In this document: positions 44,938-53,217 of the stretch, in pieces
Layout of the letters: every line of letters starts with the position of its first letter
Position numbering within the stretch: position 1 is the stretch's first letter
Assembly (NCBI RefSeq): GCF_000671395.1
Contig: NZ_AQQY01000001.1
Coordinates: 62,001 to 126,000, forward strand
Source: Actibacterium atlanticum
Lineage (GTDB): Bacteria; Pseudomonadota; Alphaproteobacteria; Rhodobacterales; Rhodobacteraceae
Length of the DNA stretch: 64,000 nt
Reading direction: 5' to 3'
The notes under the pieces: generated by a model
Databases searched by the model: none
What the model was told of the DNA's origin: nothing
What the model saw: only the letters and a program-made list of their open reading frames with translations
Made by a program: the position numbers and the translations under genes

Positions 44938-45717
44938 ATGGCAGACCTTTCCGACATTCAGGCCGCACAGGGCGGTGACAAACAGGCGCTGGAACGCGTG
45001 GTGCTGTCCGTGCAGGATCAGGTGCACAGGCTGGCGCTGCGGATGCTGGCCCTGCCCGAGGACGCGCGCGAGGCGACGCAGGAAATCCTGATCCGTGTGG
45101 TAACCAACCTGTCCGCCTTTCGCGGTGACAGCGCCTTTTCGACCTGGGTCTACCGGATCGCCACCAACCATCTGCTGACCGTACGCAACGGCCGTCAGGG
45201 CCTGACGTTTGAGGCCTTCGAGGCCGACCTACATGACGGCCTGTCGGACACCCCCGATGCGACCGATACGGTGATGCTGAACGAGCTGCGCATGGCCTGC
45301 ACCATGGCCATGCTGCTGTGTCTGGATGTGAACCACCGGCTGGCTTACGTGCTGGGCGACATTCTGGAAATGGACCATGCACAGGCGGCCGGGCTGCTGG
45401 ACATCACGCCGGCCAATTACCGCAAACGCTTGTCGCGGGCGCGGGCCGATGTGCAAGGCTTCACCGCGCGCGTCTGTGGGCTGGCCAACCCGGCGGCCAA
45501 ATGCAGCTGCCCGCGCCGCCTGCCTGCGGCACAGGCACTGGGGCGTCTGCCCAAGGCGCCCGCGCCTGATGCGCCGGATTACGACACCGTCAAAACCCGC
45601 GTCGCCCGCGCCGAAGCGGGCCTGAAGGCGATCACGCTGCAACGCGCCACCGGCGCGCTTGCCGCCCCCCACGATCTGACCAAAGCCCTGATGGCCGCGG
45701 TCGACCCGCCGGGCTAA
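44938..45717 (+). CDS. ECF-type RNA polymerase sigma factor with Cys-rich tail
   Basis: A 259-residue extracytoplasmic-function sigma factor. Region 2 is seen in RLALRMLALPEDAREATQEILIRVV and FSTWVYRIATNHLLT; region 4 in DILEMDHAQAAGLLDITPANYRKRLSRAR. An extension of about 85 residues follows with a Cys cluster (VCGLANPAAKCSC) that could bind metal or sense redox, then a basic/Ala-rich end. GAGG at 44928-44931 supports the start at 44938. No anti-sigma gene is adjacent; the SnoaL-like gene downstream may take the regulatory role. Confidence 0.88.
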   Translation: MADLSDIQAAQGGDKQALERVVLSVQDQVHRLALRMLALPEDAREATQEILIRVVTNLSAFRGDSAFSTWVYRIATNHLLTVRNGRQGLTFEAFEADLHDGLSDTPDATDTVMLNELRMACTMAMLLCLDVNHRLAYVLGDILEMDHAQAAGLLDITPANYRKRLSRARADVQGFTARVCGLANPAAKCSCPRRLPAAQALGRLPKAPAPDAPDYDTVKTRVARAEAGLKAITLQRATGALAAPHDLTKALMAAVDPPG

Positions 45718-45742
45718 GGCCCTTTCACCCAAGGAGAAACCC

Positions 45743-46213
45743 ATGAACCGCTTTTTCGCGGCGGCTGCGCTGTGCGTTGCCGTCACCACCCCCGCCTTGT
45801 CAAATGAAGGAGTTCCCATGACACAGGATCAACAAGACGTACTGGCCACCATCACCGGCATGACCGAAGCGTTCCACGCCAAAGATCTGGACGGCGTGAT
45901 GGCTGCGTATGAATCTCAGGCCACCATCAACTTTGAACCTGCCAGCCCGGCCAGTGACCCGACCCACATCCGCGCCGGGTTTGAGATGTTCTTTGGCTTC
46001 AATCCCCATTTCACCTATGGCGAACACGAGGTGATCGTGAACGGCGACACGGCCCTGCACCTGACCCCGTGGGACATGACCGGCACGGCCCCGGATGGAT
46101 CACAAATGGCCCAAAGCGGCCTGTCCGTCGCGGTGCTACACCGCCAATCTGATGGCAGCTGGAAAATGGTGATCGACAACCCGTTTGGTGCCCATGTGAT
46201 GCGGGATCGCTGA
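45743..46213 (+). CDS. SnoaL/NTF2-like protein with two possible starts
   Basis: A 156-residue NTF2-fold protein of the SnoaL/DUF4440 type: ATITGMTEAFHAKDLDGVMAAYE, FEPASPASDPTHIRAGFEMFF and WKMVIDNPFG form the cone-shaped pocket. From 45743 it has a plausible signal peptide (MNRFFAAAALCVAVTTPALS) with AAGGAG at 45731-45736. A second in-frame ATG at 45818 (MTQDQQDVLA) has its own AAGGAG at 45807-45812 and would give a cytosolic form of 131 residues. It follows the ECF sigma gene by 25 nt, so it probably belongs to the same regulon. Confidence 0.85.
   Translation: MNRFFAAAALCVAVTTPALSNEGVPMTQDQQDVLATITGMTEAFHAKDLDGVMAAYESQATINFEPASPASDPTHIRAGFEMFFGFNPHFTYGEHEVIVNGDTALHLTPWDMTGTAPDGSQMAQSGLSVAVLHRQSDGSWKMVIDNPFGAHVMRDR
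45807..45820 (+). promoter_or_regulatory. Internal ribosome site and start codon within the SnoaL-like gene
   Basis: AAGGAG (45807-45812) is followed after 5 nt by ATG (45818-45820), in frame with the longer gene. It equals the quality of the ribosome site of the upstream start (AAGGAG at 45731-45736), so both products are expected. Confidence 0.6.
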
Positions 46214-46223
46214 TCTGAAAGCT

Positions 46224-46341
46224 GCGCCTGCGGCGCGGATATTTGAACCAAAGCAAGGGCCCCGGACCGGGGCTCTTTTCTTGCATTTGCTTTGGGCGAA
46301 ATATCCCGGGGGAGGCCCAAAGGGCCGGGGGCAGCGCCCCC
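46224..46341 (+). repeat. Gene-end inverted repeat, copy 1
   Basis: Starts with the small hairpin GCGCC/GGCGC (46224-46236). Arm GGATATTTGAACCAAAGCAA (46237-46256) pairs with TTGCTTTGGGCGAAATATCC (46287-46306). Between them is an intrinsic terminator (see 46259). A second hairpin GGGGGC/GCCCCC (46327-46341) ends at the nlpD stop. It fills the whole gap between convergent genes. Confidence 0.8.
46259..46282 (+). terminator. Intrinsic terminator inside gene-end repeat copy 1
   Basis: GCCCCGG (46259-46265) pairs with CCGGGGC (46267-46273) and is followed by TCTTTTCTT. It ends transcription from the sigma/SnoaL side. Confidence 0.7.
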
Positions 46342-47508
46342 TTACTCCAGATAGGGCAGGGGATCGACGCTCTCAAACCCTTCGCGTACTTCGAAATGAA
46401 CAAAGGCTGGATCACCGGCGCGCACTTTGGCGATGGTTTGACCCCGGGTGACACTGTCGCCTTTTTCCACCGTAATGCTGTCAATGTTGGCATAGACGGT
46501 CATCAGGCTATCGGTGTGGCGGATGACCAGAATAGGAACCTGATCGGTATCACGGGTGATCGCGGCGACGGTACCGGCTTCGGCGGCTTTGACGGTGCTG
46601 CCTGCGCTGGCGGAAATATCGATCCCGTCATTGGACTTTTTCTTGAAGCCGCGAATGATGGGGCCGTTCACCGGCATGGCCAGTTCCGAGCTGACCGTGG
46701 CATCCGATCCAAGATCGGGCGAGGCGGGGAGATCAACCGGGGTGGTGCGGGCGGCTTCATCGGCAGGCAGCGGGGTGGCGGCGCTGGGAGGCGCGGCCAA
46801 AACCGAGGACCCACCCGGTGGCGAGGTTTCATCGGCATTGGTTGGGGCCGTGTCGCCGGTGATCGGGATCAGCAGGTATTGGCCTTCGCGCAGGCTAAGT
46901 TCAGGACCCAGACCATTCCACTCAGCCAGCGCAGACACTGAGACCCCGTAGATACGAGAGATCGAATAGGCGGTTTCGCCGCGCTGGACCTGATGCCGGA
47001 CGGGTTCCGGCGCCACAGCCACTTTGGTGCCTTCGGCGGTGGTGGCAACGGCGGGCTGCCCCGTGCTGGCGCGGTCAATCGCGCCGCCGGCCAGTGTGGT
47101 GATGTCAATCACGTCCGGCGACTGGATCGGCCCCGTGGTCGGGGAGCCGGTGGCGGGCGAGGGTTCGGCTACGCGCGTGTGCAGGGCGATGATTTCGCCG
47201 TCGCGCAGGGATGTGGTGGGTTCCATGGCGTTATGTTGTGCCAGAGCGGCGCTGTCCACGCCGACCCGTGCGGCCACATCGGCGACAGTATCTCCGCGCC
47301 GGGCCACGGCGACCTGATAGGTGGGATATGAAATCACGCCGCGATCATCCGGGCGCGGCAGATCGGCGGTGGCTTGTTGGGCGGCGGCCGATGTATTGGC
47401 GCCGTTATTGCGCAGGTCGATGTCAAAATCCGAGCACCCAGCCAGCGATACGGCGCTGGCCAATAGGGCGGCACGGGAAATACAGGCTGCGCGCGAATGG
47501 GCAGGCAT
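46342..47508 (-). CDS. LysM/M23 peptidoglycan-binding lipoprotein, NlpD-like
   Basis: A 388-residue envelope protein with lipobox LAGC near residue 25, two LysM motifs (about 64-110, VARRGDTVADVAARVGV; about 172-216, VQRGETAYSISRIYGVS) and a C-terminal LytM/M23 domain (about 280-388). The domain is degenerate: the first zinc His is replaced (KSNDGIDI) and the HxH is VHFEV, as in NlpD/EnvC activators of cell-separation amidases. So it probably activates an amidase rather than cutting murein. It lies downstream of pcm and surE, the usual order. Confidence 0.9.
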   Translation of the reverse strand: MPAHSRAACISRAALLASAVSLAGCSDFDIDLRNNGANTSAAAQQATADLPRPDDRGVISYPTYQVAVARRGDTVADVAARVGVDSAALAQHNAMEPTTSLRDGEIIALHTRVAEPSPATGSPTTGPIQSPDVIDITTLAGGAIDRASTGQPAVATTAEGTKVAVAPEPVRHQVQRGETAYSISRIYGVSVSALAEWNGLGPELSLREGQYLLIPITGDTAPTNADETSPPGGSSVLAAPPSAATPLPADEAARTTPVDLPASPDLGSDATVSSELAMPVNGPIIRGFKKKSNDGIDISASAGSTVKAAEAGTVAAITRDTDQVPILVIRHTDSLMTVYANIDSITVEKGDSVTRGQTIAKVRAGDPAFVHFEVREGFESVDPLPYLE

Positions 47509-47564
47509 GGCTCGTTCCTCAATGTCGGCCTATCCCGTGTTTGTCCGGGCTTTTGTGGCCTTGG

Positions 47565-48209
47565 TTACTGGTCTCTACCGATCCCCTCTACCAGCGGGAC
47601 GAACCGCACTGGTAAGAGCTCCTCATAGTCGAATCCGGTGGCGGTGCGCGTAACCTTGATCAGGCTTTGCACCGCGTCGGACTGACCCACGGGCAAGACC
47701 ATAATACCGCCCTCACGCAGTTGAGCCAAGAGCGGGCCGGGGGGGTCTTCGGCGGCGGCGGTCACAATGATGCGGTCAAAGGGGGCCAGATCGGGCAATC
47801 CGTGTGATCCATCGCCCAGCATGGCGATCACATTATTCAGCGACAGGGCTTCAAACCGTTTCTGCGCTTCGGCCACAAGGCCGCGATGGCGTTCGACCGT
47901 GTAGACCCGGCGCGCAAGATGCGACAAGATCGCCGCCTGATAGCCTGAGCCTGTCCCGACCTCCAGAACCTTGTCGCGTGGCTGCACCTTGGCAGCCTGT
48001 GTCATCAGCCCCACGACAGAGGGTTGGCTGATGGTCTGCCCACAAGAGATCGGCAGCGGCATGTCTTCATAGGCGCGGCCCTCAAACAGGCCCTGCACAA
48101 ACTGGCCGCGGTCCACAGATTCCATCGCCGACAGCACCCGTGCATCCGTCACCCCGCGCGAGCGCAGGGCGAAAAGGAACTGCATTTTGCGCTCGGCGGT
48201 GTCGCTCAT
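47565..48209 (-). CDS. pcm: Protein-L-isoaspartate O-methyltransferase
   Basis: Repairs isoaspartyl damage in proteins using SAM. The 214-residue protein has the Pcm motif [19 protein letters not shown], the SAM loop [15 protein letters not shown] and [21 protein letters not shown]. It overlaps surE by 4 nt (ATGA), the usual stationary-phase repair pair. No unusual residues. Confidence 0.96.
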   Translation of the reverse strand: MSDTAERKMQFLFALRSRGVTDARVLSAMESVDRGQFVQGLFEGRAYEDMPLPISCGQTISQPSVVGLMTQAAKVQPRDKVLEVGTGSGYQAAILSHLARRVYTVERHRGLVAEAQKRFEALSLNNVIAMLGDGSHGLPDLAPFDRIIVTAAAEDPPGPLLAQLREGGIMVLPVGQSDAVQSLIKVTRTATGFDYEELLPVRFVPLVEGIGRDQ

Positions 48210-48991
48210 TCCAGGCTCTCTTTTAGTTCAGCCAAGGTATCATGCGCGGTCAGATCGGCGCGCATCGGGGTAACGGCGATATAGCCATCAAGGTTCAGGG
48301 CGACATCCGTGCCCGGTGCGGTGGGGGTGTTTTGCGGCCCACCGGTGATCCACAGGAATTTCTTGCCACCCGGAGATTTATGCGGCTGGACGCCAAAGAA
48401 CGCATCGCGCCGGTAACCCTGAGCGCAGACTTTAAGGCCCTTTACGTCCGCTGCCCGCACAGGCGGGAAATTCACATTGTAGAACAGCCGGTAATCATCG
48501 CCATCCCACAGGCCCCGATCAAGCAGCGCGCGCACGGTCTGCGTGCCATGGGCTGCGGCAGTTTCAAACTGAATATCGGGGTCATAGTTTGTCGGACCCA
48601 GATACTGTGACAGTGCGATGGCGGGCAGGCCCTGAAGCGCCGCCTCCATGGCGCCGCCCAACGTACCAGAGTAGAGCGCGTTTTCGCCGGCGTTATTGCC
48701 CCGGTTCACGCCCGAGAGCACCAGATCGGGTTTGGCATCGGTCATGACGTCATGCAGCCCTGCCAGCACGCAATCGGCGGGCGAGCCTTCAGCGGCATAG
48801 CGGCGCGCGCCCAGTCGGGCGATCATCATCGGATGGGTGTACGAGATTTTATGCGCCACGCCGGACTGCTCAAAAGCGGGCGCCACTGTCCAGACTTCTC
48901 CGTCCGGGCCAGCGATGTCTTGCGCGATAGCATCCAGAACCTTCAGGCCGGGCGCGTTGATACCGTCGTCGTTGGTGATGAGAATGCGCAT
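48206..48991 (-). CDS. surE: 5'/3'-nucleotidase SurE
   Basis: Metal-dependent nucleoside monophosphatase and exopolyphosphatase of 261 residues. The active-site N-terminus [17 protein letters not shown] supplies the adjacent metal-binding Asp residues; further ligands are in [25 protein letters not shown]. The gene leads the surE-pcm-nlpD-like group. Start ATG at 48991 follows directly from the conserved N-terminus. Confidence 0.96.
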   Translation of the reverse strand: MRILITNDDGINAPGLKVLDAIAQDIAGPDGEVWTVAPAFEQSGVAHKISYTHPMMIARLGARRYAAEGSPADCVLAGLHDVMTDAKPDLVLSGVNRGNNAGENALYSGTLGGAMEAALQGLPAIALSQYLGPTNYDPDIQFETAAAHGTQTVRALLDRGLWDGDDYRLFYNVNFPPVRAADVKGLKVCAQGYRRDAFFGVQPHKSPGGKKFLWITGGPQNTPTAPGTDVALNLDGYIAVTPMRADLTAHDTLAELKESLE

Positions 48992-49058
48992 GTTATGCCG
49001 CCCGTTGCTGCCTGCCCTTCCTCAATAGTCAAGCCAGAAGCCCCGGGCAAGCGGTGCC

Positions 49059-49709
49059 TCACCCCAAGGCGGCGATCAGGCGCAGGGCTTCGCTTTGGGG
49101 CGCGGTCAGGGCATCGCGGTCCTCGCCGGGGTAAAACCGGGCGCGGGTGGCTGTGGGCATCGGGGCGGGCACAAAACGCAGCACCTTGGCAGTGGCTTGG
49201 GTATTTTGCGTTTCGGCCTGCCAGGCCCCGAAAAGGGCGCGTTGGGCCGCTTTGGCCGCACTGTAGGCGCCCAGAAACTTGCCCGCATTGTCATCGTCGA
49301 TGAACACGGCTGTGCCCGAATTCAAAAGCGGCGCAACGAACGGGATCAACAGGCCGGGTGTGGTGACGCCGGTGGCGATGGTCTTGGCCCAGTCTTTTTC
49401 ATCCAGATGGTCGCTCGGAGACATCGGCGGCACATGGATGGCGGTATGCACCCACAAGTCCAGCGCCCCCCAACGGTCATGGACGGATCGGCATAGATGG
49501 CGCATGGCATCGGGGTCGGTGACGTCCATAGGGGCAAGGGTCATAGGCTGCGCGCCGCGCGCCCGGGCGCGGTCGTCCAGCTCTTCCAGAGCACCGGTGG
49601 TGCGGGCAACGGCAATCACATGCCAGCCCGCGACGGCCAGCTCTTCGGCAAGTGCCGCACCAAAACCGCGGGAGGCGCCGGTGATCAGGGCAAGTTTTGT
49701 ATCAGTCAT
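49059..49709 (-). CDS. SDR-family oxidoreductase
   Basis: A 216-residue short-chain dehydrogenase-like protein with TGASRGFGAALAEELA (nucleotide loop) and GAYSAAKAAQRAL (Tyr-x3-Lys). The expected catalytic Ser region reads AVFIDDDNAG, so Ser is replaced by Asp; the usual NAG loop is also altered (HTAIHVPP). It resembles YciK-type proteins in length. Start at 49709 (MTDTKLALITGA) is preferred to 49745. Divergent from the phosphatase gene; substrate unknown. Confidence 0.8.
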   Translation of the reverse strand: MTDTKLALITGASRGFGAALAEELAVAGWHVIAVARTTGALEELDDRARARGAQPMTLAPMDVTDPDAMRHLCRSVHDRWGALDLWVHTAIHVPPMSPSDHLDEKDWAKTIATGVTTPGLLIPFVAPLLNSGTAVFIDDDNAGKFLGAYSAAKAAQRALFGAWQAETQNTQATAKVLRFVPAPMPTATRARFYPGEDRDALTAPQSEALRLIAALG

Positions 49710-49790
49710 GGATCGGGGTTTGCGGCGAATTAGGCTGGAGGTCAAGAGGCCCGCGCGCTAGACCAAACCCAAAGGCGGCAGGAGCGTGAA

Positions 49791-50450
49791 ATGGTTGAAC
49801 TTACATTCGTCAGACATGGGCAGGCCAACACCGGTGCTCAGGACGAAGCCAGCTATGATCAACTCTCTGACACCGGGCGCGAACAGGCTCAATGGCTGGG
49901 CCAGCATTTCATAACGGCGGGACGCGGGTTTGATCACGTGATCAGCGGCACGTTGAAGCGCCAGCAGGACACTGCCCGGATCGTGGCCGACCAATTGGGG
50001 CTGAGGGTCCATCAGGATGCGCGGCTCAACGAAATGGATTACTTTGGTCTTTCGCACTCGCTGCTGGAAAGCCATGCCGTGGATTTCCCAACCGATCGCG
50101 AAAGTTTCATCGCCCATGTGCCGCAGATTTTAGAAGTCTGGTCGCGCGGCCAGATCCACAGCCACCTGGAAAGCTTCGACGCCTTTGAAACCCGTATCAG
50201 CGCGATGATTGATCACGCGGACAATCTGGGCGGACGTGTGTTGATGGTGACATCAGGCGGTGTCATCGGGATGGCGATGAAAATCCTGATGCAGCTAGAA
50301 CTCTCGGCGCTCAGTAAGGTGTTGTTGCAGGTCTATAACAGTTCCATCCATCGCTACGTGAAAGCCGGCGATCAACTGGTGCTGGATACGTTTAACGCAG
50401 TGCCACATCTGGAGCGGCCAGAGCGCGCCGAAAAGCGAACGCATATCTAA
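49791..50450 (+). CDS. Histidine phosphatase family protein
   Basis: A 219-residue phosphoglycerate-mutase-like phosphatase. The phospho-histidine motif FVRHGQAN is at the N-terminus, the second Arg lies in ISGTLKRQQDTA, and the second His pocket in MVTSGGVIGMAM where Gly/Ser replace the usual GH, so the second catalytic His is not obvious. SDTGREQAQWLG is conserved. Substrate unknown. Followed by a short hairpin (50451-50467) and gene-end repeat copy 2. Confidence 0.82.
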   Translation: MVELTFVRHGQANTGAQDEASYDQLSDTGREQAQWLGQHFITAGRGFDHVISGTLKRQQDTARIVADQLGLRVHQDARLNEMDYFGLSHSLLESHAVDFPTDRESFIAHVPQILEVWSRGQIHSHLESFDAFETRISAMIDHADNLGGRVLMVTSGGVIGMAMKILMQLELSALSKVLLQVYNSSIHRYVKAGDQLVLDTFNAVPHLERPERAEKRTHI

Positions 50451-50467
50451 ACGCGCGTGCCGCGCGT

Positions 50468-50577
50468 TGCCTGCGGCGCGGATATTTGACCCAAAGCAAG
50501 GGTCCCGGATGCGCGACTTTTTCGGCTTGCTTTGGCCAAATATCCCGGGGGAGCCGCAAGGCGGGGGCAGCGCCCCC
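50468..50577 (+). repeat. Gene-end inverted repeat, copy 2
   Basis: Arm GGATATTTGACCCAAAGCAA (50480-50499) pairs with TTGCTTTGGCCAAATATCC (50527-50545), followed by CGGGGGAG and the hairpin GGGGGC/GCCCCC (50563-50577). An additional hairpin ACGCGCG/CGCGCGT at 50451-50467 precedes it, right after the phosphatase stop. Same order and orientation relative to the upstream gene as copy 1. Confidence 0.8.
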
Positions 50578-50587
50578 TCAAACGTGT

Positions 50588-51145
50588 TTAGTTCGCGCCG
50601 CAGCTTCCGACCAGATCGCCGTAGCGGTCCGTCAGCCATCCCAAAGCCGCTTCGGGATCACGATCCGCGATTTTGCCAGTGATCTTCGAGAAGACGGCCG
50701 AGGAGCGGCTGTCATCGACCACCTGAACGGGGTCCGAGGTGACCACCATCTCATAGACGAAGAACGCAACGGCGACCAAAAGCACGCCGCGTGCGACACC
50801 GAACAGGAAGCCAAGCCCCTGATCCAGCCCGCCCAAAACGGAACGTTGCACCATCGATGAAAAGAGCGGTGTGAAAATCGACACCAGGATCAGCGCCACG
50901 GCAAATACCGCAGCGAAGGCTGTGATGATGCTCAGCTCGCAACTGTCCTTGATAATGTCGTCCAGAATCGGGATTTGTTTGACCAACGGTTCTGCCTGTG
51001 AAGCGAACATAAAGGCCAGCATGGCCGCGGCGATCCATCCGACAATGGCCATGCTTTCGCGCACCAGTCCGCGCGAATAGGCCAAAATTGCCGAGATAAT
51101 AATAACGGCCGCCACAACCGCGTCGATGATGGTGAAACCTTCCAT
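50588..51145 (-). CDS. CvpA-family membrane protein
   Basis: A 185-residue inner-membrane protein similar to CvpA (colicin V production). It begins with FTIIDAVVAAVIIISAILAYSRGLVRE, the family's signature helix plus RG motif, and has three or four membrane helices with GGLDQGLGFLFGVARGVLLV. CvpA family members are linked to envelope stability and, in E. coli, lie before purF; here it lies 19 nt after radA. No specific activity known. Confidence 0.9.
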   Translation of the reverse strand: MEGFTIIDAVVAAVIIISAILAYSRGLVRESMAIVGWIAAAMLAFMFASQAEPLVKQIPILDDIIKDSCELSIITAFAAVFAVALILVSIFTPLFSSMVQRSVLGGLDQGLGFLFGVARGVLLVAVAFFVYEMVVTSDPVQVVDDSRSSAVFSKITGKIADRDPEAALGWLTDRYGDLVGSCGAN

Positions 51146-51164
51146 GTCCCTGTCCCCGTGGCTT

Positions 51165-52532
51165 TCAGCCTGCGCCGAATATGTCTCCGACGAATCCTGT
51201 TAAATCCGTCATGTGCCGCAATGTTATTCCGGTCTGCCCCCCCGCTTTAGCGCGGGACGGTGCGATTGCATGTGAGAAACCAAGTTTTTGCGCTTCTTTC
51301 AACCTGTTTTCTGTCTGGCCCACGGGGCGTAAGGCGCCGGAAAGGCTGATTTCACCAAAAACCACTGTATCTGGCGGCAGGGCGACGTCTTCTCGGGCAG
51401 ATAAAAGTGCGGCGGCAACGGCAAGATCGGCCGCTGGCTCGGTTACGCGCATCCCGCCAGCAACATTCAAGAACACATCCAGCCCTGCGAAAGGGATGCC
51501 GCAACGGGCCTCCAAAACGGCCAGAGTGGTAGAGAGCCGCCCCGAATCGAGCCCGACAACCGTGCGCCTGGGGGTTCCCAGGGGCGAGGGCGCGACGAGG
51601 GCCTGAATTTCGGTCAGCACCGGGCGGGTGCCTTCGATGCCAGCAAACACGGCCGAGCCGGGGGCGGGTTTGTCGCGTTCGGACAAGAACAGGGCTGAGG
51701 GGTTGGTGACCTCACTCAGACCTCTCCCAGTCATTTCGAACACGCCGATTTCATCTGCCGGGCCAAAGCGGTTTTTGACGGCGCGCAGGATGCGGAACTG
51801 ATGACCACGCTCACCTTCAAAATAGAGCACCGTATCGACCATATGTTCGACCACGCGCGGACCGGCGATTTGGCCCTCTTTGGTCACATGGCCGACAAGG
51901 ACCACAGCGGTACCGGTGCGTTTGGCAAAGGTGGTCAGTTCATGCGCGGCGGCGCGAACCTGGCTTACGGAGCCCGGCGCGCTGTCGACATTGTCGGCCC
52001 ACATGGTTTGGATCGAGTCGATGATTGCCAGCTCGGGCCGCTCTTTATCCAAGGTGGTCAGGATGTCGCGCAGATTGGTTTCGGTTGCCAGTTTCACCGG
52101 CGCGTCTGACAGGCCGAGTCGCTGGGCGCGCATGCGGACTTGGGCGCTGGCTTCTTCGCCCGATACATAGACACAAGACAGACCCGCGCGTGCGAAACTG
52201 GCGGCGGCTTGTAACAGAAGTGTTGACTTCCCGATGCCCGGGTCGCCCCCAACCAACAATGCCGAGGCAGGCACCAACCCGCCACCTAGAACCAGATCCA
52301 GTTCTGACAGGCCTGACTTTGTACGCTGGGGTGGGGTTTCCTCGGTTGCCAGGTCCTTAAGTGCGATGGCGCGCCCCCGGTCGGCGCCCAGGCTTTTCTT
52401 TGTCGGGCCTGCAGATAGGGGGGCTTCTTCGGTGATAGAGTTCCATTCGCCGCAAGCATCACAACGGCCTGACCATTTCTTGTGAACGGCGGCGCAGGCG
52501 GAACAGATGTAGCTGACAGTTGGTTTGGGCAT
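51165..52532 (-). CDS. radA: DNA repair protein RadA
   Basis: RecA-like helicase of 455 residues aiding branch migration. N-terminal zinc finger (YICSACAAVHKKWSGRCDAC), Walker A GGDPGIGKSTLL, Walker B ELAIIDSIQTM, the RadA KNRFG motif and a C-terminal Lon-like domain (PDTVVFGEISLSGALRPV) are all present. The start at 52532 (MPKPTVSYICSAC) follows AAGG; the frame is open further upstream into the gene-end repeat, which is noncoding. Confidence 0.96.
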   Translation of the reverse strand: MPKPTVSYICSACAAVHKKWSGRCDACGEWNSITEEAPLSAGPTKKSLGADRGRAIALKDLATEETPPQRTKSGLSELDLVLGGGLVPASALLVGGDPGIGKSTLLLQAAASFARAGLSCVYVSGEEASAQVRMRAQRLGLSDAPVKLATETNLRDILTTLDKERPELAIIDSIQTMWADNVDSAPGSVSQVRAAAHELTTFAKRTGTAVVLVGHVTKEGQIAGPRVVEHMVDTVLYFEGERGHQFRILRAVKNRFGPADEIGVFEMTGRGLSEVTNPSALFLSERDKPAPGSAVFAGIEGTRPVLTEIQALVAPSPLGTPRRTVVGLDSGRLSTTLAVLEARCGIPFAGLDVFLNVAGGMRVTEPAADLAVAAALLSAREDVALPPDTVVFGEISLSGALRPVGQTENRLKEAQKLGFSHAIAPSRAKAGGQTGITLRHMTDLTGFVGDIFGAG

Positions 52533-52575
52533 GCCTTGCTTGTGCCCGTTTTGTTCTGGTTTGGCAAGCGGGGAA

Positions 52576-52766
52576 GGGGGCGCTGCCCCCGTCTGGCGAC
52601 TCCCCCGGGATATTTGGCCAAAGCAAGCCCGGATTTGGCGCGCCCTGCTCCGTGGCATGGAGCAGGGCGTCTTGCTTCGGACGGTCATCGGCGTCCCCGC
52701 CTGTACCGTAGGGTTAAAAAAGCCCAAAAGGGTTTTGCTTTGGTTAAAATATCCGCGCCGCAGGCA
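52576..52766 (-). repeat. Gene-end inverted repeat, copy 3 (expanded centre)
   Basis: Minus-strand copy following the pqiA-like stop. Arm GGATATTTTAACCAAAGCAA (52735-52754) pairs with TTGCTTTGGCCAAATATCC (52608-52626), and the hairpin GGGGGC/GCCCCC lies at 52576-52590. The centre is about 108 nt instead of about 30 and holds an 11-bp hairpin CGCCCTGCTCC/GGAGCAGGGCG (52641-52651, 52659-52669) plus a T-rich stretch near 52715. Confidence 0.8.
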
Positions 52767-52773
52767 GCCCGCT

Positions 52774-53217
52774 CTAGCGGGCTTTGGCGCTTTCCCGCAG
52801 GGAAAGCGCCAGCGAGGCCAAAATGCAGAAGGAAAACAGGTACAGGCCCCAGGCTGTTTCGACTTTGGCCAGGCCCACGCCTTTGACCACAACGATGTAG
52901 AGGGCAATCAGGAAGACGTCTGCCATGGCCAGTTTGCCCAGTGTGGCCAGCGTCGGCAGCAAGCGGGGGCTTGCCAGGTCGAATTGGATCAGAGCAAGCC
53001 CGATGGTTTTTAGATACGGGGCGAATAGGGCGAAGATCGTGACCAGAAGTGCCAAGAAGATATCTGTGTCCCACAGGGCTTGCAGGCCCGAGACGACGCT
53101 GATTTCGTCAAGGTCAAAGAATGGCAAGCCCAACCCGGCCCGCATAAGCGGGGCGAACCAGGCGATGGGAAACAGGATCAGCAGGGCGAGGTTTGCCCAT
53201 CTTGCCATGTCGTTCAC
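52774..53217 (-). CDS. PqiA-like inner-membrane protein
   Basis: A 147-residue membrane protein with four predicted helices (about 6-22, 52-74, 92-110 and 118-138), a single-unit version of the paraquat-inducible protein A fold. Family-like parts are FDLDEISVVSGLQALWD and LATLGKLAMADVFLIALYIVVVKG. PqiA proteins act with Mce-type lipid-transfer systems, and mlaF/mlaE lie nearby. GTG at 53217 abuts the previous stop; ATG at 53208 is equally plausible. Confidence 0.8.
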   Translation of the reverse strand: MNDMARWANLALLILFPIAWFAPLMRAGLGLPFFDLDEISVVSGLQALWDTDIFLALLVTIFALFAPYLKTIGLALIQFDLASPRLLPTLATLGKLAMADVFLIALYIVVVKGVGLAKVETAWGLYLFSFCILASLALSLRESAKAR

